A stretch of DNA of 12,397 nt from Elusimicrobia bacterium CG08_land_8_20_14_0_20_59_10 (GCA_002779045.1 PEXO01000309.1:1-12397); one strand, 5' to 3'; positions 1 to 7,476 are shown, counted from the stretch's first letter. The notes: generated by a model not told the origin, from the letters alone. Made by a program: numbers and translations.

Positions 1-1250
1 TCCCGACGCAACTCCCGGATAAGCCATTCCCAGAGCGCAAAGGGCTTGGTATGCGGGTTATCCACGCGGAAGATGCGCACTCCCCGCTCAGCCCAGAATT
101 CGAAGACGCTTTTAACCTCTTCCCACAGCGGCTTCCAGTCCCGGCAGGCGAAATCCATCGGATAGATGTCCTCGTATTTCTTAGGCGGGTTTTCGGCGCA
201 GCGCAGGCTGCCGTCGGGGCGGTGGCGGAACCATTCCGGGTGTTCTTTCAGCCAGGGATGGTCCGGCGAACACTGAAAGGCTATATCCAGCGCGACCTCC
301 AGGCCGTGCTTACCGGCCGCCGTCATCAGCTCTTTAAAATCCTCCAGCGTTCCCAGTTCCGGGTTGATAGCTTTGTGGCCGCCGGTCCTGTCGCCTATGG
401 CCCAGGGGCTGCCGGGATCGCCCGGCTTGGCCGTGAGGGTATTATTGCGGCCCTTGCGGCTGGTGGTCCCAACCGGGTGTATGGGCGGCAGATAAAGCAC
501 GTCGAAGCCCATCTCCGCTATATAGGGAAGGCGTGCTATAAGGTCCTTGAAATTCCCGTGTCTGCCCGGCTTAGGGGAGGTGGAACGCGGGAAGAGCTCA
601 TACCAGGCGCTGAAGCGCGCCTTCAGGCGGTCGACAGTCACTTCCAGCTCGCGCCCGTAGCGGACCAGCCCGGTGTCGTCGCCCCAGCGCGAGACCAGCC
701 CGGCCAGTTCCGGGTCCGAGAGCCTGGCCGCTTTTTCCCGCTGGTCGCCGCCGGAAACTATCTCCTGCGCCAGCTGTTTAAGCCTCCTGGCGTCGGCGCC
801 CGCTGCGCGCTGCGCGGCTTCCGAGATGAGCCCGGCGCCGGCCGCGAATTCAGCGCGCAGGTCCTGCCCGGCCGCCAGCCTTTTCTGCAGGTCCCGCAGC
901 CAGGTGCGGAAGGGGTCTATGCGTCCTTCCACGGTATAACGGCAGCTCCCCGGCCTGGTAACGGCGAACTCCGAGCTCCAGCGGTCATTGCCCAGCGCCG
1001 TCATCGGTACCCGCTTCCAGGCCCGGGCCCCTTCCCTGCGATGCAGAAGGAAGCAAACGAGCTCGTCGTGACCGTCGGCGAAGATGTCCGCCTCCACGCG
1101 GACCAGCTCCCCTGTGACGCGCTTGACCGGGAAGCGGCCGCCGTCAATTTCAGGGCTTACGCTCTCTATGACCACCCGCGCGACTGCCGGCTCATTTACC
1201 TTTTCCGGCGCTTCGGCCGGCTTGACGTTCTTCCCTGCTTTCCTGGCCAT
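1..1250 (-). CDS. glgE: alpha-1,4-glucan:maltose-1-phosphate maltosyltransferase GlgE, 3' end cut by window edge
   Basis: GlgE (GH13_3) transfers the maltosyl unit of alpha-maltose-1-phosphate to the non-reducing end of an alpha-1,4-glucan in the cytoplasm. The first 416 residues are visible; the family is usually about 650-700, so roughly a third is missing at the left edge. Residues 25-115 hold the family's N-terminal beta-sandwich (VSPEIDGGRFPVKR at 31-44, LGNDRW at 86-91, then IDPFRTW). Residues 115-210 are the helical insert, and the catalytic barrel starts near 213. Diagnostic blocks are YLPPIHPVG (253-261), RKGRNN (265-270), SPWAIG (281-286) and FRVDNPHTKP (394-403). D397 aligns with the catalytic nucleophile of known GlgE. 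The general acid and third carboxylate lie outside the window. The ATG at 1250 has GGGAGGA (1254-1260) just upstream. It is last of the visible operon, 128 bases after the GlgM-type gene. The call is firm; substrate specificity is inferred from the family. Confidence 0.95.
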   Translation of the reverse strand, partial: MARKAGKNVKPAEAPEKVNEPAVARVVIESVSPEIDGGRFPVKRVTGELVRVEADIFADGHDELVCFLLHRREGARAWKRVPMTALGNDRWSSEFAVTRPGSCRYTVEGRIDPFRTWLRDLQKRLAAGQDLRAEFAAGAGLISEAAQRAAGADARRLKQLAQEIVSGGDQREKAARLSDPELAGLVSRWGDDTGLVRYGRELEVTVDRLKARFSAWYELFPRSTSPKPGRHGNFKDLIARLPYIAEMGFDVLYLPPIHPVGTTSRKGRNNTLTAKPGDPGSPWAIGDRTGGHKAINPELGTLEDFKELMTAAGKHGLEVALDIAFQCSPDHPWLKEHPEWFRHRPDGSLRCAENPPKKYEDIYPMDFACRDWKPLWEEVKSVFEFWAERGVRIFRVDNPHTKPFALWEWLIRELRR

Positions 1251-1253
1251 AAG

Positions 1254-1260
1254 TCCTCCC
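1254..1260 (-). promoter_or_regulatory. Shine-Dalgarno of glgE
   Basis: GGGAGGA on the minus strand, with its GGAGG core four bases from the ATG at 1250. It fixes the start of glgE, which has no other well-placed start nearby. Confidence 0.75.
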
Positions 1261-1378
1261 GGCAGATAAATTCCAGCTGGCTCGCAACCAGATCAGACGG
1301 ACACTACAAGATCCCCGCTATACCCGGCCGCTGTTCCTCTATCCCGCGGAACGCGGTGCAAAGCGCAATAGAGCCGGC

Positions 1379-2581
1379 TCACTTCAGCAGGCTCCGGTAG
1401 AGGGCATGGGTCTTTTTGGCCACGCCGGTCCAGCTGAACTGGGTTTCGGCGCGGCGGCGGCCCTCGTCCGCGAATCTTTTGCGCAGGGCGGGGTTCTTCA
1501 GCACCCGGTTGAGCGCTGCCGCCAGGTCACGGGAGAACTTTTCCGGGTCGCGCGGCTCATAGGTGCCGTCCTTCTTCGGCCGGAAGGGCACCAACAGTCC
1601 GGTCTTCTCCGGTAGGACCACCTCGAGAATGCCGCCCACCGCTGAAGCCACCACCGGCGCGCCGCAGGCCATGGCCTCCACGTTGATTATCCCGAAAGGC
1701 TCGTAAATGGACGGGCAGCAGAAAACGGCGGCATGGCTGTAAAGCTCTATCACCTCACCTTTGGGCAGCATCTTCTGTATCCAGATCACGTTCTTGCGGA
1801 TCTTTTTGATCTTGGCCACGCCGGCTTCCATTTCGGCCGCTATCTCCTTGGTGTCCGGCGCGCCCGCGCAGAGCACTATCTGCGCCTCGGGGTCGATATG
1901 CGGTATGGCGTTAACGAGATGTATTATCCCCTTCTGCCGGGTAATGCGCCCGACGAAAAGGACATAGGGCTTTTTAGGGTCTATTCCCCATTTCCGCAGG
2001 GCGGCGGTGGAGGAACTGCGGCGGTATTCGGCCAGGTCAATGCCGTTATGAATGACGTGTATCCTGGAGGCGGGGACGTCGTAGCAGGACATGATGTCCT
2101 TCTTCATGCCGGCGGAAACCGCGATGACGGCGTCGGCGGCTTCGATGGCGTTCTTCTCGATCCAGCTGCTGAGGTCGTAGGCGCCGCCCAGCTGTTCGCG
2201 CTTCCAGGGACGGTGCGGCTCCAGCGAGTGGGTGGTCAGGACAAAGGGGACCTTGTACAGCAGCTTCGCCATGAACGCGCCGAGATTGGTGTACCAGGTG
2301 TGGCAGTGGACTATATCGGCGGTATTGTTCTTGCAGAACTGCAGGTTCACGCTCAAAGCTTCCAGGGCCTTGCCGAAGCCTTTCTGCGCGTCCTCGGAGA
2401 GCCCGGACCAGGGCTTATAGCCCGTGACCTGAAGGCGCGGCTTCTTCACCCGCTGGTCGCCGAAACAGCGCACTTCCACGTCCATAAGCCTGGCAAGTTC
2501 GCGGGTGAGATACTCCACCGCGACGCCGGCCCCGCCGTAGGTATAGGGCGGATACTCGTTCGTGTAAAAGACAACTTTCAT
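1379..2581 (-). CDS. glgM: GT4 glycosyltransferase, GlgM / actinobacterial-type glycogen synthase family (probable maltose-1-phosphate synthase)
   Basis: A 400-residue GT-B enzyme of the family first annotated as actinobacterial 'glycogen synthase'. Its mycobacterial member GlgM joins ADP-glucose to glucose-1-phosphate to give maltose-1-phosphate. Visible motifs are the N-terminal glycine loop GGAG (16-19), HCHTW (92-96), the family-typical block HSLEPHRPWKREQLGG (118-133) followed by LSSW, the phosphate-binding GRITRQKG (211-218, with R212 and K217), and the E-x7-E donor motif EPFGIINVE (E294, E302). Length matches the family (about 390-410). The start has a strong Shine-Dalgarno, GGGAGGT at 2587-2593, five bases upstream. 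It begins 21 bases after the MBL-fold gene and precedes glgE, the enzyme that consumes maltose-1-phosphate, which supports the GlgM role. It could instead elongate glucan directly from a nucleotide sugar. The family is sure; the exact acceptor is inferred. Confidence 0.85.
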   Translation of the reverse strand: MKVVFYTNEYPPYTYGGAGVAVEYLTRELARLMDVEVRCFGDQRVKKPRLQVTGYKPWSGLSEDAQKGFGKALEALSVNLQFCKNNTADIVHCHTWYTNLGAFMAKLLYKVPFVLTTHSLEPHRPWKREQLGGAYDLSSWIEKNAIEAADAVIAVSAGMKKDIMSCYDVPASRIHVIHNGIDLAEYRRSSSTAALRKWGIDPKKPYVLFVGRITRQKGIIHLVNAIPHIDPEAQIVLCAGAPDTKEIAAEMEAGVAKIKKIRKNVIWIQKMLPKGEVIELYSHAAVFCCPSIYEPFGIINVEAMACGAPVVASAVGGILEVVLPEKTGLLVPFRPKKDGTYEPRDPEKFSRDLAAALNRVLKNPALRKRFADEGRRRAETQFSWTGVAKKTHALYRSLLK

Positions 2582-2586
2582 AGCGG

Positions 2587-2593
2587 ACCTCCC
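2587..2593 (-). promoter_or_regulatory. Shine-Dalgarno of glgM
   Basis: GGGAGGT on the minus strand, five bases from the ATG at 2581. It lies in the 21-base gap after the MBL-fold gene and settles the start. Confidence 0.75.
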
Positions 2594-2602
2594 GGGTCGA
2601 TG

Positions 2603-3346
2603 TCAAAGTTTTATGCGCAGGCCGTCATTTGCGGCGAAAGTGTTTTTAAATGTTTTCCGGGCGATCGCGGCGGCTCTCGTCCTGTCGCTTAATTTCGGAT
2701 AACGCGCTGCGTCAAAATGGATCAGCACCAGTTTCTTCGCGCCGGCTTCCCGGGCCAGGGCGGAAACCTTTTGGGGGTTCATATGCGGCCAGCCCGGATT
2801 CTCCTCACCCGGAAGGAAGGAACACTCGGCCAGGAGCAGGTCCGCTTTGTCAGCCAGCTTCACGGAGTTTTTGCAGTAACCGGTGTCCGTGCAGAAAACG
2901 ATTATTTTGCCCTCCAGTTCAAATCTGTACCCCAGCACCGGATCGGCGTGCTGCAGCGGCAGGCACGCGCACTCAAACGGTATTTTTCCGAGCTGCGAAG
3001 GCAGCTCCAGCACCTCCGCTTTGTATCTTAAATTTTTCAGGGGCACGGTGAACGGTCTGCGCAGCAGCGCGCCCAAAGTCCCGCGCGCGCCCTCTCCCCC
3101 GCAGAGCTTCAGGCCTTTTTTAAGATCGAACTTCAGCAGAGTGTGCAGACCGGCGACATGATCCAGATGGAAGTGGCTTAAAAACAGGTAAACCGGTTTT
3201 GTCCCGTCCACATATTTATCAAGCTTGCTAAAACCGGACCCGGCGTCCAGGACGATATCGTATTTCCGGGTTTTTATCAGAATGCAAAGGGTATGCGCTA
3301 TTTTCGTGTCGTACCAGCCATTGGTGCCCAGAAAGATTATATCCAT
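2603..3346 (-). CDS. RNase Z-like metallo-beta-lactamase-fold hydrolase
   Basis: A 247-residue cytoplasmic MBL-fold metallohydrolase with a complete set of metal ligands: HFHLDH (H58, H60, D62, H63), H133 in LQHADPVLGY, D154 in FCTDTGY, and H210 in VLIHFDAARY. The H-D-P-x-x-GY region and the C-terminal LIHFDAARY resemble tRNase Z / ElaC and cyclic phosphodiesterase relatives. The usual HST motif reads PHMNP (187-191), and the protein is shorter than typical RNase Z (about 300), so tRNA 3' processing is not assured. There is no signal peptide or membrane segment. The start is inferred from the conserved MDIIFLGTNG opening; the Shine-Dalgarno is weak, only a G-rich tract upstream. It sits between glgA and glgM with 35- and 21-base gaps, so it may serve glucan metabolism, perhaps acting on a phosphoester, but no substrate can be read from the sequence. 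Confidence 0.85.
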   Translation of the reverse strand: MDIIFLGTNGWYDTKIAHTLCILIKTRKYDIVLDAGSGFSKLDKYVDGTKPVYLFLSHFHLDHVAGLHTLLKFDLKKGLKLCGGEGARGTLGALLRRPFTVPLKNLRYKAEVLELPSQLGKIPFECACLPLQHADPVLGYRFELEGKIIVFCTDTGYCKNSVKLADKADLLLAECSFLPGEENPGWPHMNPQKVSALAREAGAKKLVLIHFDAARYPKLSDRTRAAAIARKTFKNTFAANDGLRIKL

Positions 3347-3381
3347 TGATAAACCCGCCCGTCCCCCCGCCGCCCGCGCCG

Positions 3382-4842
3382 CTACCGGAGCTGCCTGCGC
3401 TGGACGGCGATATTAAAAAGCTTCAGGTAAGCCCCGGCGGACCTAGCCCAGGAATAGTCGCCCCGCATGGCGTTGCGGACCATCAGGTTCCAGTTCTCGT
3501 GCCAGCCGTAAAGCGAAATGATATGCCCCAATACCGACCTCAGCTGCCCCTCGTCCGCGTGATCTATAGCGAAGCCGTTGGAATCCTTGGGTTCGCCGTT
3601 GTAAAAGACCGTATCCTTCAGCCCGCCGGTGCGGGTAACCAGCGGCAGGCAGCCGTAGCGCATGGAGATCATCTGCGGCAGTCCGCAGGGCTCGAAGCGC
3701 GAGGGCATGATAAAGATATCGGCGCCGCCGTAAATCCTGTGCGCCAGCGACTCGTTCAGGCCGGACCTGAACGCCACGCGCCGCGGGTTGGCGGCGGCCA
3801 GCGCCTCCAGCGCGTCGGACAGGCCCGGGTCCCCGGCGCCCAGCACCACGAACTGCATTTTTTCCAGGAAGTGCGGCGCGGCCTTCAGCAGCACGTCCAG
3901 CCCCTTCTGGTAGTCCAGCCTGCTCACCACGCCGGCCAGTATCAGGTCCTTGTTCTCCTCCAGGCCCAGTTCACCCTGCAGCGCCTTCTTGCAGGCCGCC
4001 TTGCCGCGCGCGAAGTTCTTAAGCTCGTAGCCGCGCTCCAGGAAAGTGTCGGTGGCCGGGTCCCAGATCTCCTCGTCTATGCCGTTGAGTATGCCGAACA
4101 GGTCGGCCGTGCGGGACTTCAGCACCCCTTCCAGCCCGTGGCCCAGCTCGGGCCGGTACTGTATCTCGCTGGCATAAGTGGGGCTGACGGTGGTAATGAG
4201 GTCCGCGAACACCAGCGCCGATTTCATGTAGTTCATGCCGCCGTAGAACTCCAGCTTTTCCGGTGTAAAGTCCAGCCACGAAAAACCGGCCTTCACCAGC
4301 GTCTCCCGGGGGAACATGCCCTGGTAGGCTATATTGTGTATCGTGAACACCGCGGCGGTCTTGGCAAAGAACGAGTCTATGCGGTAAAGCGTGCGCAGGT
4401 AGGCCGGCACCAGGCCGGTCTGCCAGTCGTGGCAGTGTATCACGTCGGGTTTGAAGCCTATGAACTTGGCCCCCTCCAGCACGGCGCGCGAAAAGAACAG
4501 GAACCGCTCGTCATTGTCCGCGTAGTCCCCCGTGTTGGAACGGTACATCCCCGGGCGGTCGAAATATTTCTGGCTCTCTATAAAGTAAACGGCGACGCGG
4601 CCCCACTGCACGCGGCTCATCGTAGCGGGCTCCAGCCTGCCGCCCACGGGGATAAGGAAGCTGCCGCCTGCCGCCTTGGGCGAGAAGGCGCCGCCGCCCA
4701 CATTGCGGTAGCGCGGCAGGAACAGCGCCACCTCCGAATCTTCCGAGCGGGAGAACACCTGCGCAAGCGCGCCGGCCACGTCGCCGAGCCCGCCTGTCTT
4801 GCAGAAGGGAAAAGCCTCGCTGGCCGCAATAAGTATCTTCAT
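3382..4842 (-). CDS. glgA: glycogen synthase (ADP-glucose), GT5
   Basis: Classical bacterial glycogen synthase, 486 residues (the E. coli enzyme is 477), which adds glucose from ADP-glucose to the non-reducing end of alpha-1,4-glucan. The N-terminal KTGGLGDV (15-22) carries the ADP-glucose-contacting lysine K15. HCHDWQTGL (137-145), FTIHNIAYQG (166-175), SRLDYQKG (307-314, R308 and K313) and SRFEPCGLPQ (381-390, with E384 at the catalytic-glutamate position) follow in the expected order. The reading frame stays open upstream to 5169, but that part overlaps galT and has no homology. The ATG at 4842 gives the canonical MKILIAASEAFPF start and has GGAG at 4848-4851. It starts 14 bases after galT ends. 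This is the second glucan-building glycosyltransferase in the operon besides the GlgM-type gene, and it belongs to a different CAZy family. Confidence 0.96.
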   Translation of the reverse strand: MKILIAASEAFPFCKTGGLGDVAGALAQVFSRSEDSEVALFLPRYRNVGGGAFSPKAAGGSFLIPVGGRLEPATMSRVQWGRVAVYFIESQKYFDRPGMYRSNTGDYADNDERFLFFSRAVLEGAKFIGFKPDVIHCHDWQTGLVPAYLRTLYRIDSFFAKTAAVFTIHNIAYQGMFPRETLVKAGFSWLDFTPEKLEFYGGMNYMKSALVFADLITTVSPTYASEIQYRPELGHGLEGVLKSRTADLFGILNGIDEEIWDPATDTFLERGYELKNFARGKAACKKALQGELGLEENKDLILAGVVSRLDYQKGLDVLLKAAPHFLEKMQFVVLGAGDPGLSDALEALAAANPRRVAFRSGLNESLAHRIYGGADIFIMPSRFEPCGLPQMISMRYGCLPLVTRTGGLKDTVFYNGEPKDSNGFAIDHADEGQLRSVLGHIISLYGWHENWNLMVRNAMRGDYSWARSAGAYLKLFNIAVQRRQLR

Positions 4843-4847
4843 AGGAG

Positions 4848-4851
4848 CTCC
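4848..4851 (-). promoter_or_regulatory. Shine-Dalgarno that decides the glgA start
   Basis: GGAG on the minus strand, five bases before the ATG at 4842, inside the 8-base palindrome GGAGCTCC in the galT-glgA gap. It favours this start over any upstream in-frame codon, which would lie inside galT. Confidence 0.65.
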
Positions 4852-4856
4852 GGCTG

Positions 4857-5846
4857 TTAAAGTGTAAAACTTTTGCCCGAATTCAGGATCTCCGCGGCGG
4901 CTTCCGGAGATATGGTGTTTATATAGAAACCGGTGCCCCATTCGAACCCGGCCACATGGCTGAGCTTGGGCATTATCTCTATATGCCAGTGATAATTCTC
5001 CGCGGCCGGTTCCTGCACCGGCATCGTATGTACTATCAGGTTGTAGGACAGGTCCTTGAGCGACGTGGCAAGCTTGCTCAGCACGGTCTTGAGGACCCCG
5101 GCCAGCGCCCCGGCCGCGGCCTCCGGCATATCTTCGAAGTGGCTGTTGTGCGCCCTGGGCAGTATCCACATCTCGAACGAGAACCGGCTGGCATACGGGG
5201 TTATGGCCAGGAAATCCGCGTTTTGGGCCACGATGCGTTTTTCGAAAGCGCTCTCTTCCCTGACTATATCGCAGAACACGCAGGAGCCATTTTCGAAAAA
5301 ATACTGTTTCGCCCCGTTCAGCTCCTGCAGCACGCGGATCGGCGACATGGGCAGGCCCACCAGCTGCGAGTGCGGATGCAGCAGGCTCGCCCCGGCGTTA
5401 CGGCCGTGGTTCTTGAAGATCATCACGTATTTTATGCCGGGATCTTTTTTTATCTCTTTCACTCGCAGGATATAGGTCTTCAGCACGTCCGCTATGGCTT
5501 CCCCGGGCTGTTCCTCCAGGCGGAGGCCGTGCTCGGGGGTTTCGATTATCACCTCGTGTATGCCGAGCGCGTCCATGTGCTCGTAAATGCCTTCGCGCCG
5601 GTTCTCGGGTGAACCGCCGGAAATCAGCGCAGGGTACTTATTGCGCACCACGCGCAGGCGCCAGGCGCCGCCGGGGCCCGGCAGGGAATAGAGCGTTGGC
5701 GGGGTAGACCCCTCGCGGCCGGCACAGAAGGGACAGTTGCTCCCGTCCTTTCCCTGGTCCGGGTGGAAATCGTTAGGGCGCAGGCCGCGCTCCGCGGCCA
5801 CTATCACCCAGCGTCCGAAAACGGGGTCTTTGCGTATCTCAGGCAT
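4857..5846 (-). CDS. galT: GalT-family hexose-1-phosphate nucleotidyltransferase
   Basis: A 329-residue protein of the GalT branch of the HIT superfamily. The classical reaction exchanges UDP between UDP-glucose and galactose-1-phosphate through a uridylyl-histidine. Seen are N-terminal IRKDPVFGRWVIVA (4-17), a CPFC zinc-type pair (C38, C41), NKYPAL (69-74), the active-site HPHSQ (157-161; H159 is the expected nucleophile), a second cysteine pair CVFC (C189, C192), YHWHIEIMP (285-293) and the C-terminal FEWGTGFYIN (301-310). The duplicated domain with both CxxC pairs is the layout of archaeal- and Thermotoga-like GalT. The Shine-Dalgarno is weak (GAG only). Upstream is scpB, 52 bases away; downstream is glgA, 14 bases away. 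No other Leloir gene is visible, so an ADP-glucose-directed activity, as in the plant relative ADP-glucose phosphorylase, is possible. The fold is firm; the substrate is open. Confidence 0.9.
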   Translation of the reverse strand: MPEIRKDPVFGRWVIVAAERGLRPNDFHPDQGKDGSNCPFCAGREGSTPPTLYSLPGPGGAWRLRVVRNKYPALISGGSPENRREGIYEHMDALGIHEVIIETPEHGLRLEEQPGEAIADVLKTYILRVKEIKKDPGIKYVMIFKNHGRNAGASLLHPHSQLVGLPMSPIRVLQELNGAKQYFFENGSCVFCDIVREESAFEKRIVAQNADFLAITPYASRFSFEMWILPRAHNSHFEDMPEAAAGALAGVLKTVLSKLATSLKDLSYNLIVHTMPVQEPAAENYHWHIEIMPKLSHVAGFEWGTGFYINTISPEAAAEILNSGKSFTL

Positions 5847-5898
5847 AGCTCGGCTTTAGAATACCGCGGTAAAACAACGTAAGGACCGAGCCCGCGGC

Positions 5899-6675
5899 TC
5901 AGTTCTTATCGCCGGGTTCTTCAGAAACGGCGGCGGGAGCTTCGGCCGGGGTCCCGGTCTCCGCAACGGGGCCTTCAGCGGAGGGCGCCTCCGCGGGAAC
6001 ATCAGCCGGCTCAGCGGCCGGGGAGGCTTCCGGGGCTTCCCCGGATGCGGCCTGCACGGGGTCCGGGGGCGGAGCCCCCTCGGCTGCGGACCCGGACAGC
6101 GAGTCTTCCTCCACCAGGTCCACCGCCATAGACTGCGCGGCCAGCGCGGGATTCTCGATATTAAAAGTCTCCAGCTTGGGGAGGTCGTCAAGGGAGTTAA
6201 GCCCGAACTGGCGCAGGAACTCGCTGGTGGTAGCGTAAAGTATCGGGCGGCCTATGCTCTCGCGGCGGCCCACTACGGTTATCAGCTTGCGCTGCGTAAG
6301 CGTTTCCAACGGGCCTATCACCTCAACGCCGCGGATAGCCTCTATCTCGGCCCGCGTGAGCGGCTGCTTGTAGGCTACTATGCAGAGTGTTTCCAGCGCG
6401 GCCTGCGTCAGGCGCACCGTCATCTTATTGTGGTAAAGCTTGCGCACCCACAGGCCGTGTTCCGGGCGTGTGGCCAGCTGCCAGCCGCCGGCCACCTGCA
6501 TCAGCTGCAGCGCCCGGCCTTCTGCGTCATAGGAGCTCTTGAGCTCCGCCAGCGCGGCGTTAAGCCGGCCGGTATTCTTTATCTCGCACAACTGCGACAG
6601 GCGGCTTACCGGCAGCGGGGCGTCCGTTATGAACAGCAGGGTTTCAAGCACTTTTTTGAGTTCCGCGTCTTCCAT
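5899..6675 (-). CDS. scpB: segregation and condensation protein B
   Basis: ScpB dimers bind the kleisin ScpA in the SMC-ScpAB complex that compacts and segregates the chromosome. The protein is 258 residues. The first 165 or so form two winged-helix domains, with hallmark blocks QAALETLCIVAYKQPLTRAE (91-110), IRGVEVIGPLETL (114-126) and GRPILYATTSEFLRQFGL (142-159), then SLDDLP. From about residue 175 to the end there is a low-complexity Ala/Pro/Glu-rich tail, making it longer than many ScpB proteins (about 180-200). The ATG at 6675 with AGAGGA at 6681-6686 is preferred. An upstream in-frame ATG at 6708 would overlap scpA and has no Shine-Dalgarno. It follows scpA by 22 bases, the usual gene order. 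Confidence 0.95.
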   Translation of the reverse strand: MEDAELKKVLETLLFITDAPLPVSRLSQLCEIKNTGRLNAALAELKSSYDAEGRALQLMQVAGGWQLATRPEHGLWVRKLYHNKMTVRLTQAALETLCIVAYKQPLTRAEIEAIRGVEVIGPLETLTQRKLITVVGRRESIGRPILYATTSEFLRQFGLNSLDDLPKLETFNIENPALAAQSMAVDLVEEDSLSGSAAEGAPPPDPVQAASGEAPEASPAAEPADVPAEAPSAEGPVAETGTPAEAPAAVSEEPGDKN

Positions 6676-6680
6676 AGTTT

Positions 6681-6686
6681 TCCTCT
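6681..6686 (-). promoter_or_regulatory. Shine-Dalgarno that decides the scpB start
   Basis: AGAGGA on the minus strand, five bases before the ATG at 6675. The alternative ATG at 6708 has only C-rich sequence upstream on the coding strand. Confidence 0.65.
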
Positions 6687-6697
6687 GAAATAAAATA

Positions 6698-7474
6698 TTA
6701 AGCTCCATCGGCGGGGGCGGAATCGCTGCGGGCCGGCTCAGCGGCGGGCCCTGGGGTCTGGGTGGTATCCGCCGGCTTCAGCGGGGCGGGGTACATCCTG
6801 ACCTCGCCGTAGGCTTCGTCCTGCGTAATGAGTATCTTGCGCTGCTTCACCAGTTCCAGCAGCGCCATAAAGCAGGTTATGACACCGAGGCGCTCCGTTT
6901 CGGAGGCAAAGACCTCGTCGAGCAGCAGCCACTCGCGCCCCTCCAGCAGCTTGGCTATCTTCTCCAGCCGCGACTCTATCGGGAACAGGTCCACCTCAAC
7001 TTCCCGTGAAGGCTCGGCCCTGTCGAAGGCCTTCTTAACGGCGTCCAGCAGCACATAAAAATTGACGTCGAGGTACTTGTCTTCGTTGGAAAACACCGGG
7101 GAACCGCGGTAGAAGGAATCTTTATATTTAGCGAAACGGCCGCCTATATCTTTTGAAGCCTCCTTGTAGCGCTGGTACTCCTCCAGCATGGAGACCAGCG
7201 GGCCGCGCGGGTCGGGGCCTTCCTCGCCTTCCGGTTTCTCCGGGGCCGGCAGCAGCAGCTTGGCTTTTATCTGCATCAGCGTGGCCGCCATCACCAGGAA
7301 TTCCCCAGCCAGGTCCAGGTTGAGACTTTTCATCAGCCCCAGGCAGCTCAGATACTCGGCGGTGATCTGCGAGATAGGGATATCGTAGATATCCAGGTTG
7401 TTCTTGCGTATCAGGTGCATCAGAAGGTCCAGCGGGCCTTCGAAATTCTCCAGGTGTATATCTATCGTATCCAT
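6698..7474 (-). CDS. scpA: segregation and condensation protein A (kleisin)
   Basis: ScpA is the kleisin that bridges the SMC heads and recruits ScpB. The 258-residue product opens with IHLENFEGPLDLLMHLIRKN (6-25), the family signature, then DIYDIPISQITAEYL (28-42) and LAGEFLVMAATLMQIKAKLL (55-74), the helices that contact the SMC neck. The middle linker is charged. The C-terminal winged helix (about 165-230) contains ITCFMALLELVKQRKI (199-214) and ends near VRMYP. A Pro/Ala-rich tail of about 28 residues follows. The open frame extends upstream to 7558 inside trpS, but the ATG at 7474 matches the family start and has AGGGAGA overlapping the trpS stop. Only seven bases separate the two genes, suggesting translational coupling. 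scpB follows at 22 bases. Confidence 0.95.
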   Translation of the reverse strand: MDTIDIHLENFEGPLDLLMHLIRKNNLDIYDIPISQITAEYLSCLGLMKSLNLDLAGEFLVMAATLMQIKAKLLLPAPEKPEGEEGPDPRGPLVSMLEEYQRYKEASKDIGGRFAKYKDSFYRGSPVFSNEDKYLDVNFYVLLDAVKKAFDRAEPSREVEVDLFPIESRLEKIAKLLEGREWLLLDEVFASETERLGVITCFMALLELVKQRKILITQDEAYGEVRMYPAPLKPADTTQTPGPAAEPARSDSAPADGA

Positions 7475-7476
7475 AG

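Noticed and set aside
51..1400. Long plus-strand open frame opposite glgE
   Set aside because: It lies antisense to a clearly conserved GlgE, has no recognisable domain and is rich in Arg/Pro/Ala, as expected from antisense G+C-rich sequence.
1733..2692. 319-codon plus-strand open frame opposite glgM
   Set aside because: Antisense to a GT4 gene with all motifs, and no family resemblance of its own.
3346..4860. 504-codon plus-strand open frame opposite glgA
   Set aside because: An exact shadow of glgA, His/Gln/Arg-rich, with no domain.
4843..5169. N-terminal extension of glgA by 109 codons
   Set aside because: The added part lies inside galT in another frame and has no homology; the ATG at 4842 has a Shine-Dalgarno and the canonical N-terminus.
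5847..5898. Promoter between scpB and galT
   Set aside because: A TATTCT is present but no -35 at a usable distance, so the signal is too weak to report as a feature.
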